NCBI RefSeq assembly: GCF_006965485.1
Contig: NZ_CP041360.1
Location: forward strand, 3,410,001 to 3,474,000
Direction of reading: 5' to 3'
DNA length: 64,000 nucleotides
From: Spirosoma sp. KCTC 42546
GTDB taxonomy: Bacteria > Bacteroidota > Bacteroidia > Cytophagales > Spirosomataceae
Shown here piece after piece: positions 9,166 to 20,290 of this stretch. The notes beneath the pieces are model-generated. The model saw only the letters and a program-made list of their open reading frames with translations, made no database searches and had not been told where the DNA came from. The position numbers and the translations under genes were made by a program. Positions within the stretch are counted from its first letter, which is position 1; each line of letters starts with the position of its first letter.

Positions 9166-9837
9166 TCAGGCCACCATGGGCAGGCTGCTATTTTTTAATT
9201 GGCGGATCGCTTCCAAGGGATCGCTCGCTCTGAAAACGGAGTTGCCTGCTACCAGTATATCTGCACCGGCATTGACTAAAGATTGTGCGTTTTTTTCGCT
9301 AACTCCTCCATCAATTTCAATCAGAGCTGTTGAGTGATTTGCCGTCAGTAATTGTTTTAACCTGATTACTTTTTGAATGGTATGTGGTATAAACGATTGT
9401 CCACCAAAACCTGGATTCACAGACATAATTAAAACGACATCAATCTGTTCCAGCACATCGTCAAGTCCGGAAACGGGTGTATGCGGATTCAGCGCTACGC
9501 CTGCCCGGCAACCTAATTCGCGGATGCGGGTCAGCGTTCGATGAAGATGGGTACAGGCTTCATAATGCACGTGAATGACCGATGCTCCGCCTTCGGCAAA
9601 AGCCTCCAGATAACGCTCCGGTTGTGTGATCATCAGGTGGACATCCAATGGCTTCTCACAGTATTTTTTTGCGGTTTCCAGGAGTGGAAAGCCAAACGAA
9701 ATATTGGGTACGAACAAGCCATCCATTACATCGAAATGAAGATAATCGGCTTCGCTGCGGTTTATTAAATCCAGCTCCTTTTGCAGATTAGCAAAGTCGG
9801 CGGCCAGTAGCGAAGGAGCAATAAAAGGCTGAGTCAT
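9166..9837 (-). CDS. rpe: Ribulose-phosphate 3-epimerase
   Basis: The start at 9837 gives MTQPFIAPSLLAADFANL, the usual beginning of this family; an upstream in-frame Met (9864) adds nine unrelated residues. The 223-residue product is a TIM barrel with the metal-site motif HFDVMDGLFVPNISFG, then DVHLMI, VMSVNPGFGGQSF and EIDGGV, all diagnostic. It interconverts ribulose 5-phosphate and xylulose 5-phosphate in the pentose phosphate pathway. It lies 45 bases upstream of the GH13-like lipoprotein on the same strand, but no functional link is evident. Confidence 0.95.
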   Translation of the reverse strand: MTQPFIAPSLLAADFANLQKELDLINRSEADYLHFDVMDGLFVPNISFGFPLLETAKKYCEKPLDVHLMITQPERYLEAFAEGGASVIHVHYEACTHLHRTLTRIRELGCRAGVALNPHTPVSGLDDVLEQIDVVLIMSVNPGFGGQSFIPHTIQKVIRLKQLLTANHSTALIEIDGGVSEKNAQSLVNAGADILVAGNSVFRASDPLEAIRQLKNSSLPMVA

Positions 9838-10009
9838 GGTTGTTCTGAAGTCCTGAAAAAGCAATCAATTGAAAAAGAAAGACTTAGTCAGTAGGCGTTG
9901 TCAATTACTTATTTTTTTATCCTGTAAAACTAACGTTTTTTTGCTTGAACGAGGAAACAAACCCAATATTGCTGATTAGTGATTAAGTGATCCGTGAACT
10001 AGGGGTAGG

Positions 10010-12247
<2,238 letters not shown>

Positions 12248-12269
12248 GCGTTTACACACTAAATTCCCG

Positions 12270-12277
12270 TAACTTTG
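12270..12277 (+). promoter_or_regulatory. Candidate Bacteroidota -7 box of dapA
   Basis: TAACTTTG fits the Bacteroidota TAnnTTTG box and lies 28 bases before the dapA ATG. A clear TTTG -33 box is not present at the ideal distance, so this is a match to the -7 element only. Confidence 0.5.
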
Positions 12278-12305
12278 CAGGAATAATACATTCCTGTTTC
12301 TTCTA

Positions 12306-13202
12306 ATGGATACTAAATTCCATGGCGTAGGTGTTGCTATTGTAACTCCTTTCAATGCCGATTTATCTATCGACTACGACGGCTTCGGTCGTATTGTCCG
12401 GCACATCTCCGACGGAGGTGTTCGTTACATCGTCCTGCAAGGCACTACCGGCGAATCGCCTACGGTGACAAAACAGGAAAAGAAACAGTTATTACACTAC
12501 CTGAAGGAAAATAACCCAAAGAACCTGCCTATCGTGTTTGGTGTAGGTGGTAATGTTACCTCCGAGGTTGTATCGGGTATGAAGGACATTGATTTTGAAG
12601 GCGTCGATGCTATTCTGTCGGTTTGTCCGTATTACAATAAACCAGGAAAACGTGGTGTGATCGAGCACTTTACACGTATTGCCGATGCCAGTCCGGTACC
12701 CGTTATTCTCTATAACATTCCGTTCCGGACAGGCATTAACATGTCTGCTGAAACCATCTGCGAACTAGCCCAGCATCCGAACATTATTGGCGTGAAAGAA
12801 GCATCGTGTGTAATTGAACAGTGCATGGAAATTGCCCGCGACAAACCCGATGATTTCCTGCTTATTTCGGGGGATGATGTACAAGGCGTACCCATTATCA
12901 GTATTGGTGGTGTAGGCGTTATGTCGGTAGTAGCCAACGCATTTCCGGCCAAATTCTCCGGTATGATCGAAGCCGCTTTGCAAGGTGATTTTGCCTTTGC
13001 ACAGAAAGAACTTGGTCATTTCCTCCGCATAGATCCACTGCTGTATGAAGAAGGAAATCCAGTAGGTATAAAAAATGTTCTGGAGATCATGGGCCTGATT
13101 TCGGCTGAAGTTCGACTACCGCTTATGAAAGCGTCCGATGACCTGAGTGAGCGTCAGCGGGCTGTTTTACAGCGGGATGGTCTGCTGGAATTGGTAGCCT
13201 AG
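12306..13202 (+). CDS. dapA: 4-hydroxy-tetrahydrodipicolinate synthase
   Basis: This 298-residue protein condenses pyruvate with aspartate semialdehyde, the first committed step of the lysine and diaminopimelate pathway, in the cytoplasm. The DapA signature is complete: GTTGESPT (46-53), YYNKPGKRG (109-117), the tyrosine in LYNIPFRTG (Y136) and the Schiff-base lysine in GVKEAS (K164). Length equals the family norm. It has its own candidate promoter and ends in a strong terminator, so it is probably a single-gene unit although ligA lies just upstream. Confidence 0.97.
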   Translation: MDTKFHGVGVAIVTPFNADLSIDYDGFGRIVRHISDGGVRYIVLQGTTGESPTVTKQEKKQLLHYLKENNPKNLPIVFGVGGNVTSEVVSGMKDIDFEGVDAILSVCPYYNKPGKRGVIEHFTRIADASPVPVILYNIPFRTGINMSAETICELAQHPNIIGVKEASCVIEQCMEIARDKPDDFLLISGDDVQGVPIISIGGVGVMSVVANAFPAKFSGMIEAALQGDFAFAQKELGHFLRIDPLLYEEGNPVGIKNVLEIMGLISAEVRLPLMKASDDLSERQRAVLQRDGLLELVA

Positions 13203-13224
13203 CAATCGATGAACGTGTAGTTTC

Positions 13225-13263
13225 GGCCCTCAACTTAATTGCTAGGTTGAGGGCCATTTTTTT
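13225..13263 (+). terminator. Rho-independent terminator after dapA
   Basis: GGCCCTCAAC (13225-13234) pairs perfectly with GTTGAGGGCC (13246-13255) and is followed by a T-rich run to 13263. Confidence 0.9.
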
Positions 13264-13373
13264 CTTTTTCGGAAGTCAGATCGGGGGTTATGAAGTAGCT
13301 TGTGAACCGTGCCTGCCTTTTTTGCCAAATCCATCTACTTTGACAATGGTCTTTACGTATAGTCAGCGAGCTT

Positions 13374-14549
13374 ATGAAAATACCGGTTCAGACAATTTTA
13401 CGCGAACTTACTGCCTTACCGCATCGCGGAACTGCTACGCCACAAGGATCTGAAGCGGCCCGATTGCTTCAATCGTATTTGGCAGAAATGGGAGCTACCA
13501 CCCGAATGGAGCCATTTCAGACCCCTAAAACGTACGCGACAATTGTTTACTGGTTAATTGGTGGTATAGTGGCCGGGTTGGTATTGATCCCGTTTACGGG
13601 TGTATCTGTAGGTTTCGTCTGGTATTTTGGTTTTCTAGCCTGGAAATATTTCAACTGGCGATATTCGTTTATTGTCAAATTTCCCGTGCAGCATACGGCT
13701 AATAACGTCATTGGAAAGTGGAAAGACAGGGGGGGAGGAGAGGATCGCCGGAAAGTGATTTTGATGGCGCATTATGACACGGCTCCCGTATCGTTGCTCT
13801 ATAGCCCAAAACAACAGGCTGGCTTTAGGGCTTCTCTGCTCATCTCTCTATGGTTGATGTTATTAGCCGCTTCGCTGGCCACACTGGAAGTGTTTGGTGT
13901 TGCGTTGCCTTATCTAACGTATATACGTTATGGTCTGATTGGTTATTTCATACTGCAAGCGATAATTGGTACGGCAGGTTACTGGCTAAAAGGATATACC
14001 AATGGAGCCAGCGACAATGCAACGGGCGTTGCGGCTGCGCTGGCTACCGCCAATCGACTAAATCAGGCAAATTTGCCGGGCCTGGATGTGGAAGTGGTGC
14101 TGACAAGTGCCGAAGAAGTGGGTATGCTTGGCGCCTACTATTTCGTTGAGGCTCATAAAAGGGAGTGGAAACGGACTCAAACAATGGTCATAAATTTCGA
14201 TACACTGGGTGCCGGAAGGTTAACGGTTGTTGAGAAAACCGGTACCGCAGAAATCATTGAATACAAAAATGAGCCCACACGTATAGCTCGTCAATTAATT
14301 GACACAGAGTTGTTTCAGGATCGGGCACAGGTAGGGCGCTGGCATACCGCCGACTTCGACAGTGTATGGTTTGTACGAAACCGTATTCCTGTTCTGGCAT
14401 TATGCGCCCTAAATGCAGACGGACAAATGCCCAGAATTCACCAACCCGACGATACGTTAGCCTTCGTCGACACAACACCTATTGAAACTGCTGTAGATCT
14501 TGGTGAAGCGGTCGTAAAGGAATGGCTGAAAACGCACCTGGCCACGTAA
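13374..14549 (+). CDS. Membrane-embedded M28 family zinc peptidase
   Basis: This 391-residue protein has the M28 metal-site segments LMAHYDTAP (His, Asp), GASDNATGVAAAL (bridging Asp), TSAEEVGMLGAYYF (catalytic and metal Glu), HTADFDSVWF and IHQPDD. It differs from a plain aminopeptidase in that two membrane helices occur before the first metal ligand (about 58-100) and about two more occur between the first His segment and the bridging Asp (about 155-210). The active site therefore probably sits at the membrane surface. M28 enzymes are aminopeptidases or glutaminyl cyclases; substrate is not evident. No operon partner is obvious; the next gene is convergent. Confidence 0.85.
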   Translation: MKIPVQTILRELTALPHRGTATPQGSEAARLLQSYLAEMGATTRMEPFQTPKTYATIVYWLIGGIVAGLVLIPFTGVSVGFVWYFGFLAWKYFNWRYSFIVKFPVQHTANNVIGKWKDRGGGEDRRKVILMAHYDTAPVSLLYSPKQQAGFRASLLISLWLMLLAASLATLEVFGVALPYLTYIRYGLIGYFILQAIIGTAGYWLKGYTNGASDNATGVAAALATANRLNQANLPGLDVEVVLTSAEEVGMLGAYYFVEAHKREWKRTQTMVINFDTLGAGRLTVVEKTGTAEIIEYKNEPTRIARQLIDTELFQDRAQVGRWHTADFDSVWFVRNRIPVLALCALNADGQMPRIHQPDDTLAFVDTTPIETAVDLGEAVVKEWLKTHLAT

Positions 14550-14561
14550 ACGGCACAGATT

Positions 14562-15245
14562 TTAAGATTGATTGTATAGCTTCAATATAGGATCGCTGAT
14601 CATTCTGCCGGTGTCTGATAAGACAAAGGCAATTGTTTTGCTGATATCCTCAGGTGTAATCCATTTTGTAGGGTCAGCGTCGGGCATAGCTTCCCGATTA
14701 ATTGGCGTATCGATGGTGCTGGGAACAATGACAGTTGCCGAAATGTGGCTGTCATTCCCAGCCGCATTTACCAAATTGGCCAGTTCAAAAATCAGGGATT
14801 TGCTGAGTGCATAGGCAACCAGATTTTTGCCAGCTTCGGGTACAATAGCCGGACGTGCCCCAATAAATACAAATTGGCCTCCACCCTGCGCTTCAAATAA
14901 AGTCATCAGAGGTTTAACCACGTTAAAAGCGGTAATAAAGTTGAGTTGGTACATTTTATCAAGCGTGGCTATCTCAGTTTCCTGAATGCCACCCGTTGCA
15001 AAACCGCCAACCAATAAGGCTGCTGCATGAATCGGCTTATGGCCAATCTTGCCCAAAAAACTGGAAACGTTATCAGATTCCAATAGATTAACAACATGGG
15101 TCTCCACATTTGGCAGATGCTTAAAAATGTCCAGATTTTTCTCTGAACTCAGTGTGGCTATGATGTGGTAACCGTCTTTGTGTAATTCTTCAACGAGGCT
15201 GGTGCCCAGATTGCCAGAGGCACCTGTTACAAGTACTGTTTTCAT
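14562..15245 (-). CDS. Short-chain dehydrogenase/reductase
   Basis: This 227-residue Rossmann-fold protein has the cofactor loop TGASGNLG (7-14), an NAG-like region reduced to HAAALVGG, and the YALSKS motif (Tyr and Lys of the SDR catalytic set). The IGAR segment before it occupies the usual Ser strand but lacks the classical Ser, so catalysis may be altered. It ends 13 bases from the end of the convergent M28 peptidase gene. Substrate and pathway cannot be read from the sequence. Confidence 0.8.
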   Translation of the reverse strand: MKTVLVTGASGNLGTSLVEELHKDGYHIIATLSSEKNLDIFKHLPNVETHVVNLLESDNVSSFLGKIGHKPIHAAALLVGGFATGGIQETEIATLDKMYQLNFITAFNVVKPLMTLFEAQGGGQFVFIGARPAIVPEAGKNLVAYALSKSLIFELANLVNAAGNDSHISATVIVPSTIDTPINREAMPDADPTKWITPEDISKTIAFVLSDTGRMISDPILKLYNQS

Positions 15246-15422
15246 CGTATAAATTTGCTGGTAAGTACTAAAAAAAGCGATTATCGCAGGGTAGCTACTA
15301 CCGATTCATCCCTCAGCAAGCTACTACTTTTGGCGTAATCATCCAGTCAGCCTATCTAAAAAATAACTACCCGTAGGAGTTAAGAACGAAGGTCGTCTAT
15401 TGCCCAAAAGCCATTCATCTAT

Positions 15423-16487
15423 ATGAAGAAATTACTTGTCGTTATTGCCAGCATCTCTTTACTGTTTCAAAATTGCGCGAAGACCGACGAAGCGCTTGCC
15501 CCTGCGCTAACGGCAGGTCCAACGCTCCCCGGCACATCCTACAACTACCTTGTTCCGTTTCCTGCTCATATTCAAACTGCCCTTGCCGCTACCGATAATA
15601 CACCGGCCAATAACCCAATAACCAACGACGGAGCTACATTGGGACGAGTCCTTTTCTATGACAGAAACTTATCATTGAACAGAACGGTAAGTTGCGGGAG
15701 CTGCCATAAGCAGGCACTTTCTTTTGATGATAATGTTGCCTTAAGCAGAGGCTTCAACAATGCACTCACCACCCGAAATTCAATGTCGCTGCTGAATGTG
15801 CGGTTCTATAGATCGGGAAAAATGTTTTGGGACGAGCGATCGGCTACCGTAGAAAAGCAGGCGTTACAACCCATTCAGAATCACCTGGAGATGGGGCTTA
15901 CCCTAGCGGAGCTTGAAAGCCGGGTCAATGGACTAAGTTATTACCCCGCTTTGTTCCAGAAGGCATTTGGGAGTACAACGATTGATTCGGTAAAAATTGC
16001 CCGGTCATTGGCTCAGTTTGAACGCTCTATTGTTACCTATCAATCGAAATACGACCGGGTAAAACAGGGGACCGATAGCTTTACATCCCTGGAAGCTCAG
16101 GGAGAGCAACTGTTTTTAACCGCACCTAGAGGGGGAGGAGGAGGCCCGGCTCCAGCCTGCGCGGGGTGCCATACGCCACCAATGTTTATCACATCGACAC
16201 CTGCAGGCCCATTTGCGTTTCCGCTGGAGTCCGGTATCAATGGGCAGAATCGATTCAAGAGCGGCTCCCTACGAAACATCAGTACCCGTAAATTCTTGTT
16301 TCATAGTGGAAACGTTGCGGATGTGAGTGCGATGTTGAAGGCGGGATCTCCCGGTTCGGGTAGTGCGGGAATACCAGCACATGCCGTACCACCAGCGGAT
16401 GTCGCTGCTTTACTCGCCTTTTTTACTACCTTAACTGATGAGTCGATTACCACCGACCCCAAATTTTCAGACCCATTTAAACAGTAG
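15423..16487 (+). CDS. Di-heme cytochrome c peroxidase family lipoprotein
   Basis: The N-terminus MKKLLVVIASISLLFQNC is a lipoprotein signal. Two c-type heme sites follow: CGSCH at 91-95 and CAGCH at 246-250. This is the CcpA/MauG layout, in which an N-terminal low-potential heme and a C-terminal heme reduce hydrogen peroxide or oxidise a protein substrate. The GRVLFYDRNLS segment before the first heme and SMSLLNVRFYRSGKMFWD after it are typical. A Gly/Pro-rich stretch (RGGGGGPAP) precedes the second heme. Length (354) is normal. It is periplasmic and membrane-anchored; no MauG partner gene is nearby. Confidence 0.9.
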   Translation: MKKLLVVIASISLLFQNCAKTDEALAPALTAGPTLPGTSYNYLVPFPAHIQTALAATDNTPANNPITNDGATLGRVLFYDRNLSLNRTVSCGSCHKQALSFDDNVALSRGFNNALTTRNSMSLLNVRFYRSGKMFWDERSATVEKQALQPIQNHLEMGLTLAELESRVNGLSYYPALFQKAFGSTTIDSVKIARSLAQFERSIVTYQSKYDRVKQGTDSFTSLEAQGEQLFLTAPRGGGGGPAPACAGCHTPPMFITSTPAGPFAFPLESGINGQNRFKSGSLRNISTRKFLFHSGNVADVSAMLKAGSPGSGSAGIPAHAVPPADVAALLAFFTTLTDESITTDPKFSDPFKQ

Positions 16488-16627
16488 CGTATCGGATAGG
16501 GTATAGTACTGATCAGGTGAACTTTTAGATTGAGTGAGAGTGAATCCGTTGGCTAGATAAACTACACAATAGCCAGTAGGTAGCGCATCAATTCGATATT
16601 GTTCATTCATCCTAGTGTATTAACCCT

Positions 16628-16635
16628 TACTTTTG
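16628..16635 (+). promoter_or_regulatory. Candidate -7 box before the acidic protein gene
   Basis: TACTTTTG matches TAnnTTTG and ends only 4 bases before the ATG at 16640, implying a leaderless or near-leaderless message if it is used, or a start further downstream. Confidence 0.35.
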
Positions 16636-16639
16636 TCAT

Positions 16640-17203
16640 ATGGCTACTTATAAAAACGAAGGGTTCGACCCGGAGGAAATCAGCGCACTCAAAGACGAGT
16701 GCCTGCAGGAAGGCAAATCATTCGTTATTGTTGAAGACGACGATCTGGATACGCTGGATGAGGGAGAATGCGTACATATTCAGTTCCCAGGCTCCTATCA
16801 GGGTCAGGAAGTGATTTTTGATACACTCGTTTATACGCTACGCCTGCACCATAGCAGCTTAGTGTATGAAATGGCGGTTGAGCAGGTTCAGAAAACCTTT
16901 CCCGAATACGTTCCACCCGAAGAGCGCAAATCCAATTACAAAATTGCTCCTGAGCTGGAGGAGGAAGCTGAAACAGCCCTGACCGAACTAATCGAGGAAA
17001 TTGAGGAGACCGAAACCGTTAAAGTGCAGGAACACGTTGAAGTCGATACCCAGTCTGATTATGGGATTGCCCTGGACGTTTGCCTGAACGTCGACGAAAT
17101 CACCGACGAAGTAATCGAAGACTTTGTCAGTCATTTCAAAGCAAATACACTTTCTCTAGACAAAACCCTATACTCCTTCACCAGCGAGGAAGATGAAAAT
17201 TAA
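16640..17203 (+). CDS. Acidic hypothetical protein
   Basis: This 187-residue protein is very acidic, with Glu/Asp-rich tracts at about 120-150 (EEEAETALTELIEEIEETE). It is soluble, with no signal peptide or membrane segment. The middle part (VHIQFPGSYQGQEVIFDTLV) looks folded and alternates beta-like segments. I do not recognise the family. Codon use and composition look like the neighbouring core genes, so it is probably a genuine lineage gene. The pyrophosphohydrolase gene follows on the same strand after a palindromic element. Confidence 0.7.
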   Translation: MATYKNEGFDPEEISALKDECLQEGKSFVIVEDDDLDTLDEGECVHIQFPGSYQGQEVIFDTLVYTLRLHHSSLVYEMAVEQVQKTFPEYVPPEERKSNYKIAPELEEEAETALTELIEEIEETETVKVQEHVEVDTQSDYGIALDVCLNVDEITDEVIEDFVSHFKANTLSLDKTLYSFTSEEDEN

Positions 17204-17209
17204 ATGAAT

Positions 17210-17289
17210 AATGGATAATGTACAATGATTAATGTAAGACGCTACGCTAACAATGCGGACGAACCATTATCCATTTTACATTATCCATT
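17210..17289. repeat. Inverted repeat, palindromic element (family A)
   Basis: Arms 17210-17234 and 17265-17289 match at about 22 of 25 positions in inverted orientation. The left arm AATGGATAATGTACAATG shares its core with the perfect repeat at 3586-3662. The right part repeats TTATCCATTTTACA in tandem. It fills the gap between the acidic protein and the pyrophosphohydrolase gene. Confidence 0.75.
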
Positions 17290-17303
17290 TTACATTATTG
17301 ACT

Positions 17304-17771
17304 ATGCACCAACCTGATTCGCTTAACCAGGTAGCGGAATTTCACCGCACCTTCCATGCCCCTGTTTTAGAAACTCCCCAAATTCCATCGGCAGCGCGTT
17401 GCCAACTGCGTGTGTCGTTACTGGCCGAAGAACTTGATGAACTGCGCGATGCCATTACCGAGGGCGACATTGTGGCCGTAGCCGATGCCTTGTGCGATTT
17501 ACAATATGTATTGTCGGGGGCGGTGCTTGAATTTGGATTGGGGGATAAATTTAAAGCTCTTTTTGATGAAGTACAGCGCTCAAATATGAGCAAAGCCTGC
17601 CTGACGATTGCCGAAGCCGAAGCAACGGTAGCTGAATACCAGGCGAAAGGGTTTCCCTGTCATTTCATCGAATCGGATGGGAAGTACCTGGTGTTTCGGG
17701 ATGCTGACCATAAGACCCTAAAAAGTGTAAATTATTCTCCGGCTGATCTCGCGGGAATTTTAAAAGTCTAA
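17304..17771 (+). CDS. MazG-like nucleoside triphosphate pyrophosphohydrolase
   Basis: The start at 17304 (MHQPDSLNQVAEFHRTF) is preferred; an in-frame Met at 17253 only adds residues encoded by the palindromic element. The 155-residue product fits the all-alpha NTP pyrophosphatase (MazG/phosphoribosyl-ATP pyrophosphohydrolase-like) fold: the metal-binding SLLAEELDELRDA helix, followed by DIVAVADALCDLQYVLSG with the second acidic cluster (ExxE...D..D). Enzymes of this group hydrolyse NTPs or dNTPs to the monophosphate plus pyrophosphate, often for nucleotide-pool cleaning. It is not HisE, since no his gene is near. Confidence 0.85.
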   Translation: MHQPDSLNQVAEFHRTFHAPVLETPQIPSAARCQLRVSLLAEELDELRDAITEGDIVAVADALCDLQYVLSGAVLEFGLGDKFKALFDEVQRSNMSKACLTIAEAEATVAEYQAKGFPCHFIESDGKYLVFRDADHKTLKSVNYSPADLAGILKV

Positions 17772-17858
17772 CCGCCAAGGGCGCAAAGGTATACGCAAAG
17801 AACGCAAAGAATGTTCGCGTTTACCTTTGCGCTTTTCTTTGCGTCCTTTGCGTTTAAA
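17771..17858. repeat. GCAAAG-rich inverted repeat (family C)
   Basis: The left part (about 17771-17812) carries GCGCAAAGG, CGCAAAGAACGCAAAG; the right part (about 17820-17858) carries the complement CCTTTGCGCTTTTCTTTGCGTCCTTTGCG. The imperfect palindrome touches the start of pepT (ATG 17862) and contains TACCTTTG at 17822-17829, which matches a -7 box, so the element may supply the pepT promoter. Confidence 0.7.
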
Positions 17859-17861
17859 AAA

Positions 17862-19124
17862 ATGGAAAATTACACCTTTACCGAACGTCGGCCCGGAGCC
17901 GTAGACCGCTTTCTGCGCTACGTGCAGATTGACACCCAGTCGGACCCGCAATCGACGGCGAATCCGAGTACCGAGAAACAGAAAGATCTTAGCCGTGTAC
18001 TGGTACAGGAACTGCTCGATATGGGCATCGCAGACGCTGAACTCGACCAATGGGGCTATGTGTACGCCACCATACCGGCCAATACCGATAAGGAGAACGT
18101 GCCAACCATCTGTTTCTGTTCGCATGTCGATACATCACCAGATGTGACAGGGGCGGGGGTAAAACCAATGATTCATCGGCACTGGGACGGTTCTGATATT
18201 GTCCTGCCCGATGATCCGTCGCAGGTGATCCGGGTGGTGGATCATCCTGATTTGCAGCATCAGATCGGCAATGACATTATTACGGCTAGCGGAACTACGC
18301 TACTGGGAGCTGACAACAAAGCGGGCGTAGCCGAAATTATGGATGCGGCACACTATCTGATCACAAATCCAGGCATCAAACATGGTCCTATTCGACTGCT
18401 ATTTACACCCGATGAAGAAATAGGGCGAGGAACCGAAAACGTAGATATCCAGAAGTTAGGGTCTGATTTTGGCTACACGATCGACGGGGAAGCGTTGGGC
18501 ACGCTCGAAGATGAAACCTTCTCTGCCGATGCGGTAAAAATTACCATTCAGGGAGTGAGCACTCATCCGGGCTTTGCCAAAGGCAAACTTGAGAATGCCC
18601 TGAAAATTGCGGCTGATCTGCTGGCAGCGTTGCCCAAAAACGCCCTATCGCCCGAAACCACGGAAGCAAAAGAAGGCTTTGTTCACCCAACGCGGATGGA
18701 GGGCAATCAGGATCAGGCCGTTTTAGAATTCATTATCCGCGACTTTACGGAAGTGGGTTTACAGGAAAAAGAAACCTACCTGCAAAATGTGCTGAATGAT
18801 ATAGTAAAGAACTATCCTGGCTCATCGGCGCAACTGGTTGTGAAAGAACAATACCGGAATATGAAAGATGTGCTGGATCAATATCCTTCGGTAGTCGATA
18901 ACGCGCTCGAAGCCATCCGACGGGCGGGGTTATCTGCTGAGCGTCGCAGTATCCGGGGCGGAACCGATGGATCGCGACTGTCGTTTATGGGATTGCCTTG
19001 CCCTAATATCTTTGCGGGTGAGCATGCATTTCACTCCCGCCTGGAGTGGGTTTCAGTGCAGGATATGCAAAAGGCCGTTGAGGTAATTGTAAACGTAGCG
19101 CAGGTTTGGGAGGAGCGGAGTTAA
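17862..19124 (+). CDS. pepT: Peptidase T (tripeptide aminopeptidase)
   Basis: The start at 17862 gives MENYTFTERRPGAVDRFLRYVQIDTQSD, the normal N-terminus; the upstream Met at 17811 lies inside the palindromic repeat. The 420-residue M20B peptidase has the zinc ligands in FCSHVDTSPDV, the bridging Asp in LLGADNKAGVAE, the catalytic Glu pair in TPDEEIGRG, and the C-terminal His in IFAGEHAFHSR. It removes N-terminal residues from tripeptides in the cytoplasm. Length is normal for PepT. Confidence 0.95.
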   Translation: MENYTFTERRPGAVDRFLRYVQIDTQSDPQSTANPSTEKQKDLSRVLVQELLDMGIADAELDQWGYVYATIPANTDKENVPTICFCSHVDTSPDVTGAGVKPMIHRHWDGSDIVLPDDPSQVIRVVDHPDLQHQIGNDIITASGTTLLGADNKAGVAEIMDAAHYLITNPGIKHGPIRLLFTPDEEIGRGTENVDIQKLGSDFGYTIDGEALGTLEDETFSADAVKITIQGVSTHPGFAKGKLENALKIAADLLAALPKNALSPETTEAKEGFVHPTRMEGNQDQAVLEFIIRDFTEVGLQEKETYLQNVLNDIVKNYPGSSAQLVVKEQYRNMKDVLDQYPSVVDNALEAIRRAGLSAERRSIRGGTDGSRLSFMGLPCPNIFAGEHAFHSRLEWVSVQDMQKAVEVIVNVAQVWEERS

Positions 19125-19200
19125 CGAGTAGACCGTTCCCATGGCTTGTCAAACAATCTAGTTTGCCTGTAGGTTGAGCAGTAAAATAAACTCAACGAAC

Positions 19201-20178
19201 ATGGAAAGTGAACTCGAACTTGATTTGCCGGTCGGTACGGCCACAAAATCTCCTTATGATGTAACGGAGGATGTGGTAGGGTTAAAAACGTTGTTTGTCA
19301 ACGTCTTCTTTATTGGAACGCCCGGTGTTGGCAATTCCTGGGTGCTGGTTGACACAGGTTTAGCAGGGTATGCTGGCCAGATTAAGAAAAAGGCTGAAGA
19401 GTTATTTGGCGTGGGTACCCAACCCGACGCCATTATACTGACACATGGCCACGCGGACCATACTGGTACACTGAAAACCTTACTGAATGATTGGGATGTG
19501 CCTGTGTACGCACACCGGCTCGAACTGCCTTACTTGCAGGGGAAATCGAGCTATCCACCCCCAGATCCAGCCATTGGCGGTGGTGCTATGGCGTATATGT
19601 CGTGGGTATTTCCGATTGGACCGAGTGATTTTGGTGATCGAATTAAATCCATTGCAGAGAACGGTACTTTTCCTGAGTTACCAGATTGGCGGGCTATCCA
19701 TACACCCGGTCACGCCCCAGGCCACATCTCGCTCTTTCGGGATAAAGACCGTACCCTGCTGGCAGGTGATGCCTTCGTAACAACCAACCAAAACGCAATG
19801 ACAGCCGTGGCTACCCAGCGGGAAGAGTTTCACGGCCCACCTGCCTATTTCACCTGCGACTGGGAAGCCGCTAAAAAGTCGGTGTTAAAATTGAATAACC
19901 TCAACCCATTAGCTGCCGGAACAGGGCATGGGGTATCGGTGCGTGGGCTTGACTTGGAGTTAGGCCTTAACCGGCTGGCCCATGATTTTGAGACCCGTTC
20001 TATTCCATCGGCAGATGGTCGATACGTAAAACAACCCGCCGTGACCGATGAGAACGGTATCGTGGATATGCCTCCACCAACTTCCTTCCAGGTTGCCCGT
20101 ACAATAGCCTGGAGTGCCTTGGCCGGGTTGACATTGTATGTACTATGGTCGGGCAGGCGTTTAATCAATGGAAAATAA
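19201..20178 (+). CDS. MBL-fold metallohydrolase with C-terminal membrane helix
   Basis: The start at 19201 (MESELELDLPVGTATKSPYD) is chosen over a TTG 27 bases upstream. The 325-residue protein has the metallo-beta-lactamase metal motif THGHADHTG (HxHxDH at 82-87), a further His in HTPGHAPGH (two histidines) and the Asp in LAGDAF. It is a hydrolase of the broad glyoxalase II/lactonase type; the substrate is not identifiable. After about residue 295 a hydrophobic segment (IAWSALAGLTLYVLW) suggests anchoring to the inner membrane. Followed by a strong hairpin. Confidence 0.85.
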   Translation: MESELELDLPVGTATKSPYDVTEDVVGLKTLFVNVFFIGTPGVGNSWVLVDTGLAGYAGQIKKKAEELFGVGTQPDAIILTHGHADHTGTLKTLLNDWDVPVYAHRLELPYLQGKSSYPPPDPAIGGGAMAYMSWVFPIGPSDFGDRIKSIAENGTFPELPDWRAIHTPGHAPGHISLFRDKDRTLLAGDAFVTTNQNAMTAVATQREEFHGPPAYFTCDWEAAKKSVLKLNNLNPLAAGTGHGVSVRGLDLELGLNRLAHDFETRSIPSADGRYVKQPAVTDENGIVDMPPPTSFQVARTIAWSALAGLTLYVLWSGRRLINGK

Positions 20179-20182
20179 TTAA

Positions 20183-20232
20183 TTTCCAGACAGAAAAAGC
20201 ATTGTATGGGCATTGCTTTTTCTGTCTGGAAA
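20183..20232. terminator. Strong hairpin after the MBL-fold gene
   Basis: A perfect 19-bp stem: TTTCCAGACAGAAAAAGCA (20183-20201) and its complement (20214-20232), loop 12 bases. The A/T-rich arms and location just after the stop at 20178 suggest a terminator, though no T-tract follows, so part of the function may be mRNA 3'-end stabilisation. Confidence 0.75.
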
Positions 20233-20290
20233 ACATAAATCGTTTTGGATACGTAGTCGTGTCCTTACTTTTGAGGAAAGTTATTTCGCT

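Noticed and set aside
16097..16279. Minus-strand frame opposite the cytochrome c peroxidase
   Set aside because: It is a shadow of the real gene, created by its Gly/Pro-rich segment.
17253..17303. Longer N-terminus for the pyrophosphohydrolase
   Set aside because: The extra codons are encoded by a palindromic repeat and add no family sequence.
17811..17861. Longer N-terminus for pepT
   Set aside because: The extra codons come from the GCAAAG-rich repeat; PepT normally begins near MENYTF.
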